Below the pieces are notes generated by a model that worked only from the letters and a program-made list of their open reading frames with translations, was not told the DNA's origin and searched no databases. This document shows, piece by piece, positions 14,740 through 26,463 of a stretch of 64,000 bases of DNA. The DNA is from Diphasiastrum complanatum (Eukaryota > Streptophyta > Lycopodiopsida > Lycopodiales > Lycopodiaceae): positions 8,293,234 to 8,357,233 of the forward strand of contig CM055094.1 in the NCBI GenBank assembly GCA_029204225.1, read 5' to 3'. Within the stretch, counting starts at the first letter, position 1, and every line of letters starts with the position of its first letter. The position numbers and the translations under genes were made by a program.

Positions 14740-15871
14740 ACATGTTAGCATCTCCATCTGATACTGGCAAACCTATTGCAGCTAACTAATTGAGTAGCTA
14801 ATTGAAATCGTTCAGATGATCTGTGACTGAGGTCCCTTCACTCATCTTGAGCGACAAGAACTTTTCCCTCAAAAAGAGATGAGTCGACACATCTATTGTC
14901 TTAGACCAGTAAGAATGTCCCGTGCTTCTTTGGAGTTGGAACAATTAGCTACATGAGCTATTTGTGAATCTTTAAGATTTAAAGATACAATAGCAAGAGT
15001 TTTGCCATCCTTAGCCTCCTAAGTGGTCAGCATGTCAGGTTCAGCCGGCTTGGCTATTGAACCGGTAACGTAACGCCAAAGTTCTTTTTCTGTGAGTATC
15101 AACTTCATCTTGAATTTTCACATGTGGAAGTCATCACCGTTGAACTTGTTGATCAAGCGGATTTTCTGAAGATGTTCCTTCCATGATGAATGATCTAAGT
15201 ATAGTAAACAAATTCGTATACTAATTAGTAGTTTGGAACGATGGCTCTGATACCACTCATTGGGGTGCTCTCGAATAGATTAGGTGCGGAAGAAGAGACA
15301 CAGTTCCAATATAGAGAACATTTCAAGATCTTTACCAAAACTACAACATAAGCATTAACTTAGATCGAATGGAGGAATGTCTTGTAGGTGTCAAAGACAA
15401 CCATGAAGGAGCGAACAATTAGGCGTCTTGAATTGAGTGAGTGTCATAGAGAAAGAAAACTATCAGAAAGCATTCATAGTGCATTACACATTAGAAGAAT
15501 AGAGAATATGAATTAAACAGTTGTGAGTACAACGATCAGATCACAATTATGTGCCCAAGAATGGTTCACAGCATTGTGTGCAGTGATCTTAACTTGCTAG
15601 TTACAGATTAAATAACTATCTCTATCTTCTGAATGACTTTCACTCTCTCTAAGATCTCTGATCCTATGGAATCAGATAATGAAGACAAAATTGTGTTCGC
15701 GTAGGAACTTCGTTTTACTCTTCTCCACTTGCATCCATCCATCATAGATTGACTCATGACTTACGTGAGTTGTCGTTATGTATATATGTACATGGAGCAG
15801 TTATAATGACTGCTTAGGCAATGAGCGTGAAACAGTGCAGTTACTAAAAAGTGCTAAAGTGAATTGTGACA
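14740..15871 (-). mobile_element. Copia 5' LTR, primer site and broken gag, opposite strand
   Basis: On the - strand a 611-bp LTR candidate (15261-15871, TGTCAC...CCCCA) is followed after 5 bases by TGGTATCAGAGCC (within 15241-15255), a textbook initiator-tRNA-Met primer site. Downstream a damaged Copia gag reads INKFNGDDF, then KFKMKLILTEKELWRYVTGS, DSQIAHVANCSNSKEARDIL and a frameshifted UBN2-like segment to about 14740. Several stops interrupt it. It meets the + strand Copia fragment head to head, so one may have inserted into or recombined with the other. Confidence 0.75.
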
Positions 15872-16174
15872 TGGTCTGCATTTCAGCAGGGCAGTGTGGA
15901 TGACGTGGATCTCGAACCGAAGACTTTGAGTTTGTATGAGAACGAAGAGGATGTGGTCAAAGATCTCGAACTTGAAGAGTTTGTCGTCGATCTTGCTTCT
16001 GCTCCAGTTGATTGGTTGCACAGGCGTTCACCTTTAGAGAGTAAGACTGCAATGTTGTCGTAGAGAGAGATGTGTGTGTATATTTACATAATGTACTGGT
16101 GCTCAGAAATTGAGACGGACTCGAATGATTCGTGTTTTGATGACCTGAATACAAATGAGTCGAATTCTGGTGAG

Positions 16175-16410
16175 TTGGAGTGATGCTTAATTCCAACAAA
16201 TACACCCTATTATTATCTTCTATAATAGCCAAGGGGGGATACAATTGGCTAAAAATTCCAATCTTTCATGCAAGAACTAAACACATTGAAGTAAGATATC
16301 ACTTTGTGCATGAAAAGCTACGATTTAAAGACATTAGTGTCACACATTGCTCTACGATGTTGCAACTTGCTGATGTATTTACAAAAGCTTTAAGTTTGTA
16401 CTTGTGATAA
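16175..16410 (+). pseudogene. Copia RNase H C-terminal fragment
   Basis: The + strand encodes the last part of a Copia polyprotein: a frame with SQGGIQLAKN, then a +1 shift to IPIFHARTKHIEVRYHFVHE and LQLADVFTKALS. This is the standard end of Copia RNase H. It lacks the upstream reverse transcriptase. The stop is near 16407. It may be the 3' end of the + strand element beginning at 13736, with its middle lost. Confidence 0.85.
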
Positions 16411-16539
16411 TAGTGTGAATATACAGTTGTTGGAGAGCAATTTTTTTGTGTCTTGTCTTGAGAAACTTGATGGTGTGTTGTGGTGATTGAATTGATCTGT
16501 TTTGTATCGTATTGTCAACTTCAAGCTTTCACACTTGAA

Positions 16540-17420
16540 AATGAGCCCGAACTGCATCAGAAGGTGAATTATTCGAAAAGTTGAGTGAAGGAATAAGATG
16601 TTTCATAAGAGACTTTTGAAAAACCAATTGTTGATTTGAAACCAAAGTTTCAAAGAGCGGCATAAAAGGCTGGAAGTAAATCTCTAGCATTGCAAAAATC
16701 TTGTTGAAAAAATTGCCGATTTTCACATGAGCCATCAAATAAAAAAGAAGAGGCTAGTTACCTTGTTGAATTTTGAAAACTATTGTAGAGGCAATAAGAG
16801 CCCAACTTCTTAGAAAAACAACAAGAGCATTGCAAGTAGTAGATACAAGGCCAACAATACATGAGGTAAGCAGAAAGAGAAATTTCTTTTCTAAAAAAAT
16901 GACCTTCACATTTATCAAAAGTGCTTGGCCCCAAAAGTTGACCAAATATTTCCAAAAAAATGATCATCAAAATCTCGTAGATAATGCATCAAGTGAAGGA
17001 AAAACACAAGGTAGAAGATAGCCTGAACATTGGGACAAGCACTGAGTTAGAATTTTGAAAGCAGTCTGAGAATTTCCAAGCTTTGGCAAATATAAAAATG
17101 ATGAGCAAATCCTTCCTGAGTATTGTGCATAAATAAAGACACTAAGCTACGCACTTAGACTTGTTCATCGTAAGCCCAATAGAGAAAATTTATCATGAGA
17201 AATCCAAAAAGTTGGTATTACTTGCTAGCAAGCCACAATATGTGTATAATCCGCAATGAAGGGGACATGTGTAAAAAGTTGTGGCGGTAGCATGCAAGGC
17301 ACAATAATGTGCCAAAGCAAGAAAAGGTCCACCTAAAAGATCCCCCTGTCAAGTTTTCTTAGCAGAAGAAATGATGGTAACATGACATGTATGAGAAACA
17401 TGACTGAAGTATAAAAGAGA
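16540..17420 (-). pseudogene. LINE reverse transcriptase remnant
   Basis: Read on the - strand, fragments in order match a plant LINE ORF2. QGDLLGGPFLALAHYCALHA near 17330 is the reverse-transcriptase core motif QGDPLGG. LLGPSTFDKCEGHFFRKEIS near 16900 and STTCNALVVFLRSWALIAST near 16820 belong to the region after the reverse transcriptase. The last block continues to about 16540 in a 69-codon open frame. Many stops and frameshifts occur. The YADD-containing part is not recoverable. Confidence 0.7.
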
Positions 17421-17781
17421 ATCTTTAAAATAGGAGCGCACAAAAGGAATGAGGTCACAAAGTAAATTTCAATTTCAATATAATGCATCTGAAAGTGCGA
17501 ATTGTTTACATCTTTGATATCAGTTGTCTGTCTCTTTATAGAAAGTCCAAAGGAGAAGATAATTGATCTATAAAAAAAACACTTCATAAAGTCAAGCTAC
17601 GTACAAAAAGAAATTTTTAAAATAAAGAAGCCACTCCATCTTAGACTCTTAAAGTTAAAATTTTGTCAATCAAGTTGTCTCACATAGTAAAAAAAATAAT
17701 AATCTCTCATATGTAAATCATAATTATTTTCAAATTTTGTCTTTTGAGTTCATTTGTCAATGCAAGCTTGAAAATTTTCTC

Positions 17782-17783
<2 letters not shown>

Positions 17784-17841
<58 letters not shown>

Positions 17842-18789
17842 TGAACCTAACAAATCTAAAGAAACTGCACATTATCACCACAATACCAAACATACGAATA
17901 TTAAAGTAAATCAAATTCGTATAGAGTCATCACAGTCAAACATATCATATTCACCAAACCTAACAACCAACAAAAGCTCCAAATTGAGGAGAATATGCTC
18001 ACCTGCATCCATCCACAACAACAACCGTGTTAGAACAGGGACATTATTGTGGGAACTACAGGTGTTTACACATACTTTCAGTTGTTATCCATGTCACAAC
18101 AAGTAGTCATTGCCAAGTTAGGTGACTCTAATTTTGTCCATATCATGAGTAAAAAGTCGGACATTGTTTCAGCTTTACTCAAAGTTACAAAACTATAAGG
18201 TTAATAGTGTATAATCAGTGCTTGAAATTCAACAATTACAAAAGTACGACTAAAGTAGACAATTATATCCAGACTAGTTTAATAGTAGAGCTCAAAACTA
18301 TCTACCATTATCCTTTTCAAAATGCTTATTGGGACACCATCCCTTTTTTTCTATTAGAAAAATGTTTATTGCACTGTCAATTTCAATTGTCAGAGCATTA
18401 CCGTCCACAAATAAGTATATATAGACTTTAACAGACATGTCTAATCCAAGTCATATACCTAAACCCATCATATCATTTATATCAGAAATAGTCGAAGTGT
18501 AACCAAAGGTTTAAACAAAAAACAGTACACTTCAAAGGAGACCTCATTAATGAAAATTAAGCATCAACGAGTAGTAAATTCATGATCAGTTCATGGCACT
18601 TCAACTCTTCATACCCGTTAGTAGCAACAACCATATTGAGGGGATTTGAAGACTATTCACATGAATTCTCTTATTGTTAACATTTAGAGTGTTGTACGAA
18701 GTCTGATTAAAAGAACTCAAGACAGTTTGTTCATTGTGATCATAGTGACTGAAACAGGCAAGTAAATCATGAGAGCATTTATTAATTAG

Positions 18790-18822
<33 letters not shown>
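17784..18822. repeat. Segmental repeat block P, copy 1, with TG microsatellites at both ends
   Basis: A roughly 1-kb block between two TG tracts (17784-17838 and 18791-18822) is repeated with high similarity at about 28490-29489. Shared blocks include CACATTATCAC, AACATATCATATTCACCAAA, GTGACTCTAATTTTGTCCAT and GGCACTTCAACTCTTCAT. Its right TG tract is the insertion target of the LTR element that follows. It has no recognised coding content. Confidence 0.9.
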
Positions 18823-18827
<5 letters not shown>

Positions 18828-19564
18828 TGGGTTTCTTTCCTTGCCTAACCTAAATCCAAGATCTAGTCAATCTAGCATCAAAGAGACGGAGTTAGTTGTC
18901 ACACGTAGGTTCGTTCCCATGAGAGCGATAATATAGTTTAGATTTCGACATGAATGGAGGATCTAACACTAACATCCATTAACACTAAGCATTAACACTA
19001 CATTCATTAACCCTAATCAACAACAATGATAGAAACTTACTCTTCTCTCTCTCCTTTTCTCTCTCACAAAAAACATAAGAAATAGAAATCCCAATAATGA
19101 TCAAATCCAACAATTAACAAATATAAAGGAAGCATAAGAAATGGAGGAAAAGAGAGGAAGAGCAAGGACATTCATCAATCTATTTCTAAAGAGAACCAAT
19201 CTGCTTTATTGAAATGAGGAAATGAACATCAGGAGCAACTCGAGTTGGTCCCTTTTTTATAGTAGAGAGGAGGACCCTGGCCTTTAAATCCTATTGGTCC
19301 AGTCTTGCCTCTCTGTTTATTCAAATTTGAAAAAGTGTGGGAACCATCAAAATTGGAGGGAAACCCAACTTTATTCACTAACTTGACATTTAGGCCCTGC
19401 AACATTAAAAGTCCTGCAAAAAGGCCTAAAGTCCTTTTATTAACATTCTAATTAATCAAATAACTATGTGATCATTGGGTTGGACTTACATATGCAGGGT
19501 GCCAAATCCTTCTCACTTATTAACTAGGGTTAGGGTTGCCTTGGGATCCGCAAACCCTCCAACA
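18823..19564 (-). repeat. 3' LTR of the Ty3 element
   Basis: 742 bp, starting TGTAGTGGGTTTC and ending CCCTCCAACA in + coordinates. It aligns end to end with 26464-27205. It lies leftmost because the element is on the - strand. Confidence 0.95.
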
Positions 19565-19580
19565 GTATCCCCCACCAAAA
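19565..19580 (-). promoter_or_regulatory. Polypurine tract of the Ty3 element
   Basis: On the - strand TTTTGGTGGGGGATAC abuts the TG of the 3' LTR, the position and composition expected for the plus-strand primer. Confidence 0.8.
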
Positions 19581-19614
19581 CTGGTGGCGGTCCCATGACA
19601 CCTGCAATATGCAG

Positions 19615-20634
19615 TTATTGGGAACTTTTATTGGCTTCGCACCGAATCTTAATTAAATGATACTGTACCTTCTCCATAAAGTCAAGGTGTGCAATATTGA
19701 GATCCAAGTTGTGTGGCAGGAAACAATGGTGGGCTCCGGCAATCCACTTGGAAGTTGTCCGTGAGGTTAAGCGGGATTCCCAAGAGCCTCCCATCATAGT
19801 CGCACGAAAATACAGTCGAGCAATCGGCAGCTGATGTTTGATTTGCTCTGAGGCCATCGGCTTATTTGGCTCGAATGCCAGGGTAGGAAGGCAATCGTCC
19901 CATTTGGTTGCCACTGACGCCAACAAAGTTAGATCTTTAGCAAACATTGCCGATTGTCGCACCGTTGGATCCGGAGAGTGGATATACTCTCTCTGATATG
20001 CTTGTAAGGCACGGCGGAAGTCCACTGAAATGTTCCAGTTGTAAGGCTGATGGATGATTGGCCAATTGGATGTATGGATGGTGATTTTGTCCATAGCCAA
20101 TCCCAAATCTTTCCATTTATGTCTTCGCGGCATGGGCACGTAATATGGATCTACCCGCAACTGGCGAGGGCTGGCGACGTAACTCCTAATTGATTCCGAA
20201 GTTTTCTCAAAAACTGTGATTCTCCATGTCGGCTGCTCTCCCAGTGCAGGTATTTTGTCCAATTCTTTGCCGGCATCGATCTCAGAGGTTTTAAATTTCA
20301 GAACCCATCCACCACGCGAGGACTCATGCAGATGTTGCTTTAAGAAGGTCTGGATCTGGTCCTCGACGCTGATGGGCCTTCTGAATAAATGGCTTGTCCT
20401 TGATGAGGATGGACCCACTTGTATTGCCGATATGGTTGGTGGTTAATCTGCTAGGTCTGGAGCTCCCCCTTGGTCCATGCTCGAATCAACCTCTGTATCC
20501 ATTTGTACAGCTTCTTGGCGCGAAGGGGAGAATTGCGGCATGACCGGGACGGGGATTTGTGGTCCGGCTTCCAACACTTGAGCAACGGCTTTTTCATAGG
20601 CGTTGATGGTCTCTTTTGCCTTTGCCAACTCAGT
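19615..20634 (-). CDS. Unrecognised 3' ORF of the Ty3 element
   Basis: Downstream of RNase H a single frame runs from about 20634 to 19615 with one internal TAA at 20443. Its first part (LAKAKETINAYEKAVAQVLE) looks like a coiled coil and is followed by a proline-rich stretch. The second part of at least 267 codons is a hydrophilic protein. Segments include SRGGWVLKFKTSEIDAGKEL, YYVPMPRRHKWKDLGLAM and FLPHNLDLNIAHLDFMEKVQ. I see no HHCC, DDE, zinc-knuckle or clear membrane segment, so it is neither integrase nor an obvious envelope-like protein. Its start is lost at the junction with RNase H. Extra ORFs in this position are known from Athila and Tat elements. Whether this is homologous to any of them is unknown. 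Confidence 0.7.
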
Positions 20635-21909
20635 TAAAAGTCAAATTCAGTCAATAATAATAACCATCTTGCAATACGTCTAGTATTACACGTCTTGTTT
20701 ACCAAGTAAAGTAACAGTTGGTGATCCGTATAAAATGCAAAGTGCGTTTCCATGAGGTAGTGACGAAATTTCTGAACAAAAAAAATCATGGCTAGCGCTT
20801 CACGTTCTGTTGTTGAAAAATTCTTCTCTGGATCTGTAAGCTGTCTGCTTGCAAATCGTATAGGATAATCCTTCTTATAGTCACCTGGCTGCGTCAAAAG
20901 TGATCCAATGGCATATTTTGAGACATCCGTATGAACATGAAACTCTAATGTCCAATCTGGAGAACGGTGCTGAAGATAATGCTTTTTTTAACTTTTCAAA
21001 GGCTTCTAACGCCTCTACTGTCCAAATAGGAACAATAGTTAATTTGTATATAGGTCGTGCTAAATCCACAAAGAAGATAATAAAAATTCGATAGTAGTTC
21101 GCATGGCCCATAAACACATAAACTCCTCGAATTGTTGCTGGCGGTGGCAATTCCATAATAACTTTGATCTTAGAATAATTGGTGGCAGTACCATGTCTTG
21201 ATATCACATGTCCGTGCGAAACCCATATCTGGCATTTTTCTGGATTTAGAGAAATATGATATTTGCGGCACCTTTCAAAGACTTTCTTCAATCGATCCAG
21301 GTGGTCTGTATCTGTAATATGAACTCCCAAGTCGTCCAAGTAAATTTCAAGGAATTTCTGCAGATAATCTTTAAAGACAAATTGCATTACTCTTTGGAAT
21401 GAACTTGGTGCATTACAGAGTCCAAACGACATTACTTTGTAAGCATAGGTGTCCCATTCTGTTGCAAAAGCAGTTTTGTGACGATCGACAGGTGCAATCT
21501 TAACCTAGTTGTAACCACTAAATCCATCCAGGAAACTATAAGCTTCTGCTCCAGCAAGGCGATCCAAAATGCTTTCAGTAAAAGGTAACGAAAAGTGATC
21601 ATTCCGTGTCATTTTATTCAATGCTTTGAGATTCACACAGATTCACAATTTCCCATTTTTCTTAGGTACAATGACAATCGGTGAAATCCATTCGGTATGC
21701 TTGATCTCATAAATGAAATCGGCATCAAGCAATTTCTGAAGTTCTTTCTTTATCAGATTTGCCACATTAGGATTACAGCGATAGAACTTTGTAACCTTTG
21801 GTACTGCATCAGGTACTAAAGGTATGGTATGTTCAATGACCGATGTCGGAATACCCTTCAAATCTTGATAAGTCCATGCAAAGCAATCTTGATACTTAAT
21901 AAGTAACAA
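20634..21909 (-). pseudogene. Reverse transcriptase and RNase H of the Ty3 element
   Basis: The reverse transcriptase starts within 21909-21643 (DCFAWTYQDLKGIP, then WISPIVIVPKKNGKL). A TGA replaces the usual Trp in the next motif and a TAG near 21505 follows. From 21432 to 20881 the palm is intact, with FGLCNAPSSFQRVM and the active site YLDD (usual forms are YMDD or YVDD). Both aspartates remain. After a frameshift, 20897-20634 encodes RNase H (RFASRQLTDPEKNFSTTERE, AFYTDHQLLLYL). It stops at TEFDF, where the integrase linker should begin. Stops and frameshifts make it non-functional as it stands. Confidence 0.9.
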
Positions 21910-22958
21910 ACGGAGTGCTTGATACTATTCAGGAGTAAGTTGTGATCCCACTTGTACAATCTTTCCGGTTCTCCTGGTTCTGCAAGATTCATTGGCTGCG
22001 TCCTAGCTGGGCCATCGTAAACCTCTTTAGATTTCGGCATGTGTTCTTTAGGTTCACGATGTGCTTTAGGTAACATGATAACCACATCATCTAGTGTATA
22101 ACGTTTAAAATGCTCTGGCATATCATGTTGGACTACATTTGCTTGTTCTTTTTCGAAAGGACTTGTCTTGGATCTTTGTTTAGTCTTCTTAGCAGGAATT
22201 GATCGTGGAGGTGATGACTTTCGAGATGATAAATCTTTCTTCACAGGTGAAGACTTCCTAGACGATGATGTCTTGTTGGAAATCTGACTTGAAGAATCAT
22301 TCTTGACTTTTCCTTTGCCTTTATCCAATAGAGGTGGCACTTTCTTTGAATCAATCTTTTGAGGGGGATTTTCCCATTTCAGGACCGTATTATAATGTTG
22401 CTTTGCTTGTTTCTTCGTCATCGAACCTGTGATCTTGTCTTCCTTCAATATAACTGCTTTGGACGATTTGATTGTTGGTTCATCAGGGACATTACGCACT
22501 CCAAATCTGGTCGGATCCATATGATGTAGAATCTGTTCATCCGTAAGTTCTACATTGCCATCATAAGTTAAGACATGGCTCACTGGTATGAGATCATCCT
22601 CAATTGGATCCGGTATAGGTTCCCTTGATATCCAGGCTACATTCAGCACATTTAGTGGAAATGTGATTGGCGTGTTCAAAGTTCGATCTAATAAGGAAAT
22701 CTCGCTCATCTCTGAGTGAATATCTTGTTGACACATATATCCTGCTGTACAATCAATTGTTGCAAGAGCTTTATTCCAATTGACAGTATCCGTTTGAGAA
22801 TCGTAGTGAACTCCCAATTTTTTCTCTGGTCGATCACAAGTGTGATCCGTTGTTGATGAATTGTCATCCGCTTTTTGAACCACTGGTTTGATAGTTCAAG
22901 TCGTAGGATCAACTTTAACTACACGTTCACGATTTTCAAAAGTGATTTTTCCGGTACC
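21910..22958 (-). pseudogene. Pol spacer between protease and reverse transcriptase
   Basis: This frame continues directly from the gag-protease ORF after stop codons at 22959 and about 22896, so it was once one polyprotein. It encodes a low-similarity linker of about 330 codons with a lysine/serine-rich middle (SSRKSSPVKKDLSSRKSSPP), then MPEHFKRYTLDDVVIMLPKA. A frameshift near 21.9 kb separates it from reverse transcriptase. Long pol spacers occur in non-chromovirus plant Ty3 elements. No domain is recognised. Confidence 0.75.
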
Positions 22959-25238
22959 CTAGTTATAAATTACTTGCGCAACTCGTAACCATGGACGTCC
23001 TAAGAGAACTCGGTAGACATTTGGTGCTTCTGGTAAGTCCATCACGATGAAAGTAATGACGAACTGTACTCCTGCAATCCTGACAGGTATATCTTCCACC
23101 ATTCCTTGTGGACAAACTGTCGTTTGATCAGCTAGCTTAATAGCAAAAGTAGCAGACTTAATCTTTGTAAAGCCCCATTTTGTACATAGGTTTGTAGAAA
23201 TCAGGTTAACTCCTGAACCACCATCTATCACGGTTGCTTCTTTAGAAAATTGTCTATGTTGTATCGGCAGAGTGATATTCTTTTGTTCACTTTCCCAAGC
23301 GGCTCCAACATGGAGTACATCGTTAGATTCTTCAAATCCAGTACAAAAAAGCGGCTCCTGATGGTCTTCTGATTCTTCTTGAGGTAACTTTTGTGCTAAG
23401 ACTTCTTTTGCTTTTGGCACCAACTTTAGGAACTCTCCCAATGAAATATTGATCTTGGTAGACAAAATGTTCATGAGTAATTCTGTATGCGGTGCTTCTG
23501 GTTCAGTCATCTTGAAGGGTTCTTTGTGATGATGTAATTGATCATTCATATCTGTTCGTAAATTTCTTGGAGGCTGCAATGGTGAAGACCGAACTTCAAC
23601 TGTTACTTTAGCAGCTTCAAGTTCCTCTTCTTCTTGCAGATGTTTAATCCATTGTCTCATATCCTGATATCTTCGTTTTTCTACATTTAGATTTGGATAG
23701 ACTCCCGATGCTGTTGGTGTATCGTTCAATGGAATAGAATTAGTAGGTACTGGATCCACTACTGGTTCTTTTTGCTTTTGTGCTCTGGTGACCACCATCA
23801 AGGGTGCACTTGGTTTATTCTGAGCTACTAATCCTTGCTTGATTGTTATCAAATTTACAAGTGCTGTAGCTGGTGGTGGCTTCGGTCTTGCTGGACAGTC
23901 TTTATAGCAATGCCCATATCCACAATCATGACAGAATGGTACAAATTTTTTTTTATTTGGGCATTCTGCAACTCTGTGATTTTCTCCACATGCAAAGCAT
24001 CCAAGTGGTGCTCTGGCCCAATTTCTCGAGGCTTGTTGTTGAGCGGCAACATAAATGGCATATTGTTCTGAAGATCCACCTTCCTGATCATTACCATAGC
24101 TCCATTGCTCAACACTTCCGTAAGGTTGTGGTTCCATCAAATTGGCAAGAGGAGCGGAGTGTTTTGGTGGGGCAGGCAAAGCTAGACGTTCTGGGTATCC
24201 AAGAGTAGATTGTCGCAGTCTTGCTGCTGGATTTCCTCCATACTGTGGATCTCGATATCCTATCTGGGCATACCGTTGCTGAATTATCCGAGGGTTGAAG
24301 TTGCAAAAAGCAGTCTCATGGTCAAGTGAATTACAAAGATGGCAAACACTGATTTCCATTCGTTTTTTTAATTGAGGACACTCGTTCACTGTGTGATTTC
24401 CTATACAAATAGAACACCAGATATTTTCCCTGGTAGGAAAAGTCTTTGCAAATTTCTCAGGTTCCTTGTTCGCTTCTCCGTGGAAATTTTCCAATGCTTT
24501 GATATTCTCATCAAATTGCAACTGCAACTTTTCCATCTGTTTCTGTTGGGTCTTCCCAAGTTTCTCGAACTCATTGAGCATCATTTCTGCAGTAGCATTG
24601 GCATTCGTTGATGCAATAGTGGTGGATGTCGTAGTAGTCTGCCCTGTTGTATAAGACAACATACTGACATTTGGCTCATCATCTGAATCTTCATCCTCCT
24701 CCCGAATTGCATCGTCCATAGCATTTTGCAAAAGTGCGTACTCATTATGGCGTTTCAGCTCACGTCTGATCCGTTTAGGTAGACCTAACAAAAACCACAT
24801 AATCATGGCATTTTCATTAATCACCTCAGGTTCACATTCAGATCTAAGACGTTTCACCCTTTCGATGTAATCTCGAACCATTTCCCGCTTTCCCATTTTA
24901 ATTTTATTTAAAAGTAGGAAAGGGTCTTCCATAAACTTCCGCGGTTTGAACCGTGTGATAAGGGCTCGTTTAACAACCTCCCAATCTGTACGCTCAGTTT
25001 CATCTTGGTTATAATACCAATCTTGTGCTGCGTCTGTTAAGGCCATAGGAAACAGCTTAAGTCTATCTTGAGCATAAATCTCACCATAGACCTCATAGGA
25101 TTCAGCATAGATATGAAGAAATCTAACTGGATCTGTTAATCCATTATATTTGGGTAGATCCAATCGGGGTGCCCTTCTAACAATAATTGGATTGACCTCC
25201 TGTGGAGCAGCTCCAAAAGCAGCTCTAGGGGCAGCCAT
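22959..25238 (-). CDS. Gag-protease polyprotein of the Ty3 element
   Basis: An uninterrupted 759-codon ORF starts MAAPRAAFGAAPQEVNP at an ATG. Residues of about 20-190 are a retrotransposon capsid domain (LPKYNGLTDPVRFLHIYAES, then WEVVKRALITRFKPRKF). Four CCHC-type zinc knuckles follow in two pairs: CSICIGNHTVNEC and CHLCNSLDHETAFC, then about 100 residues later CFACGENHRVAEC and CHDCGYGHCYKDC. Near the C-terminus is the aspartic protease active site VIDGGSGVNLIS, followed by LLGRPWLR. The capsid should package element RNA in virus-like particles in the cytoplasm. The intact frame contrasts with the broken pol. Confidence 0.92.
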   Translation of the reverse strand: MAAPRAAFGAAPQEVNPIIVRRAPRLDLPKYNGLTDPVRFLHIYAESYEVYGEIYAQDRLKLFPMALTDAAQDWYYNQDETERTDWEVVKRALITRFKPRKFMEDPFLLLNKIKMGKREMVRDYIERVKRLRSECEPEVINENAMIMWFLLGLPKRIRRELKRHNEYALLQNAMDDAIREEDEDSDDEPNVSMLSYTTGQTTTTSTTIASTNANATAEMMLNEFEKLGKTQQKQMEKLQLQFDENIKALENFHGEANKEPEKFAKTFPTRENIWCSICIGNHTVNECPQLKKRMEISVCHLCNSLDHETAFCNFNPRIIQQRYAQIGYRDPQYGGNPAARLRQSTLGYPERLALPAPPKHSAPLANLMEPQPYGSVEQWSYGNDQEGGSSEQYAIYVAAQQQASRNWARAPLGCFACGENHRVAECPNKKKFVPFCHDCGYGHCYKDCPARPKPPPATALVNLITIKQGLVAQNKPSAPLMVVTRAQKQKEPVVDPVPTNSIPLNDTPTASGVYPNLNVEKRRYQDMRQWIKHLQEEEELEAAKVTVEVRSSPLQPPRNLRTDMNDQLHHHKEPFKMTEPEAPHTELLMNILSTKINISLGEFLKLVPKAKEVLAQKLPQEESEDHQEPLFCTGFEESNDVLHVGAAWESEQKNITLPIQHRQFSKEATVIDGGSGVNLISTNLCTKWGFTKIKSATFAIKLADQTTVCPQGMVEDIPVRIAGVQFVITFIVMDLPEAPNVYRVLLGRPWLRVAQVIYN

Positions 25239-26442
25239 CTTTACAAATTTAGATCAAATCGATAATGAGATTGGATATAGTTTTTTCCAAAAAAACTATC
25301 TCAGATTAGATCTGCTAGCTCCATTCCACTTTTCAAGAATCTGATTCTATAAAAAACTTTCCGAAATTCGATCAATCGATACTTCTCAAAAATGATAAAT
25401 CTCTCAGAATCCAATTCAGAATATATTAGATTTGATCCAAATTTTGACAGAGACTTGATCTGGAAAATCAGAAACTAAAAATAGGACTGACGAAGGTTCT
25501 CTAGGCGAAGGTTGTCTCGGCAAAGGTTCAACAATGCTATTTTGGGATAAAAACTCTTTGAACACTTTTCTCGCAATTTCTTGGGAAATAACCTTCGCCG
25601 ACTTCTCAGATGGAAGATCTAACACAGATAAAACTATGGAAAACCGGACGAAGGTTTCTGACACAAGAAAATACAGTTTTTGTAATCTACGAGGGTGAAA
25701 ATCAAGATTTTTTGTGATCTGATCAAGATGAATCTTCGTCGAACTCAGAAATAGTATTCTCTATAAATAGAATATTCTGAAAACTCGGTGAAGGTTCTGG
25801 CGAAGGATCAAGAGTAATACTGGTAATTTTGCAAAAAGTGACTTTTTTGGCAAAAATATGACAATATGACAACTGATCCTCTGAAAACTTTTCTATTTTT
25901 GGTATTATTCTTCGCCGCCCTGACAGTAGATAGATTTGAATCACATCTAAGCACAGTGAAACGGGCGAAGGTTCTTCTTCTGTATTTTTTAGGGTTTTGA
26001 TAATTTTTGGTGTCTTTTGGTGGTTTTTCTGATGTTTCTGGAAATCTGCTGGGAATTAATCTTCGCCCTTCAAACTGAAGGTTCTGTCAACAAAATTGAA
26101 GGTGTCTGCAACTCAGCGAAGGTTTCCTGAAAGAGAGTAAAAAGTTCTGAGCTCTGATGACGCTTTTTGTCTCTTTTTGACCAAATTTGACAGATTTGAC
26201 CGATTTTTGTTATTTTCTCTGATATCTCAGATCCAAATGGATCTTAAGATTGGTGATCTGAATAGCTTTTCCTGTTTAATAATCAGATTAGATTTCAAAC
26301 AAGCAAATCCACTCAAATCAAGCAAAATCAATTCCAAACTAACCCTAAAATACAGATCTAACACTATCCATGCTACGACAAGATGCCTAATGCAAGCTAA
26401 CCATCTAACAATCATGCTGCAAACTGAAAAATTGGCGTAGCT

Positions 26443-26459
26443 CCCCGGCAACGACGCCA
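26443..26459 (-). promoter_or_regulatory. tRNA-Asp primer-binding site of the Ty3 element
   Basis: In + coordinates CCCCGGCAACGACGCCA matches the 3' end of plant tRNA-Asp (CCCCGGCAACGGCGCCA) with one mismatch. It lies four bases inside the 5' LTR. It marks the start site of minus-strand DNA synthesis. Confidence 0.9.
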
Positions 26460-26463
26460 AAAT

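Noticed and set aside
15866-16063. 65-codon acidic ORF beside the Copia LTR
   Set aside because: It looks coding (acidic, few rare codons) but has no domain, no start context and lies between Copia fragments; not enough to call a gene.
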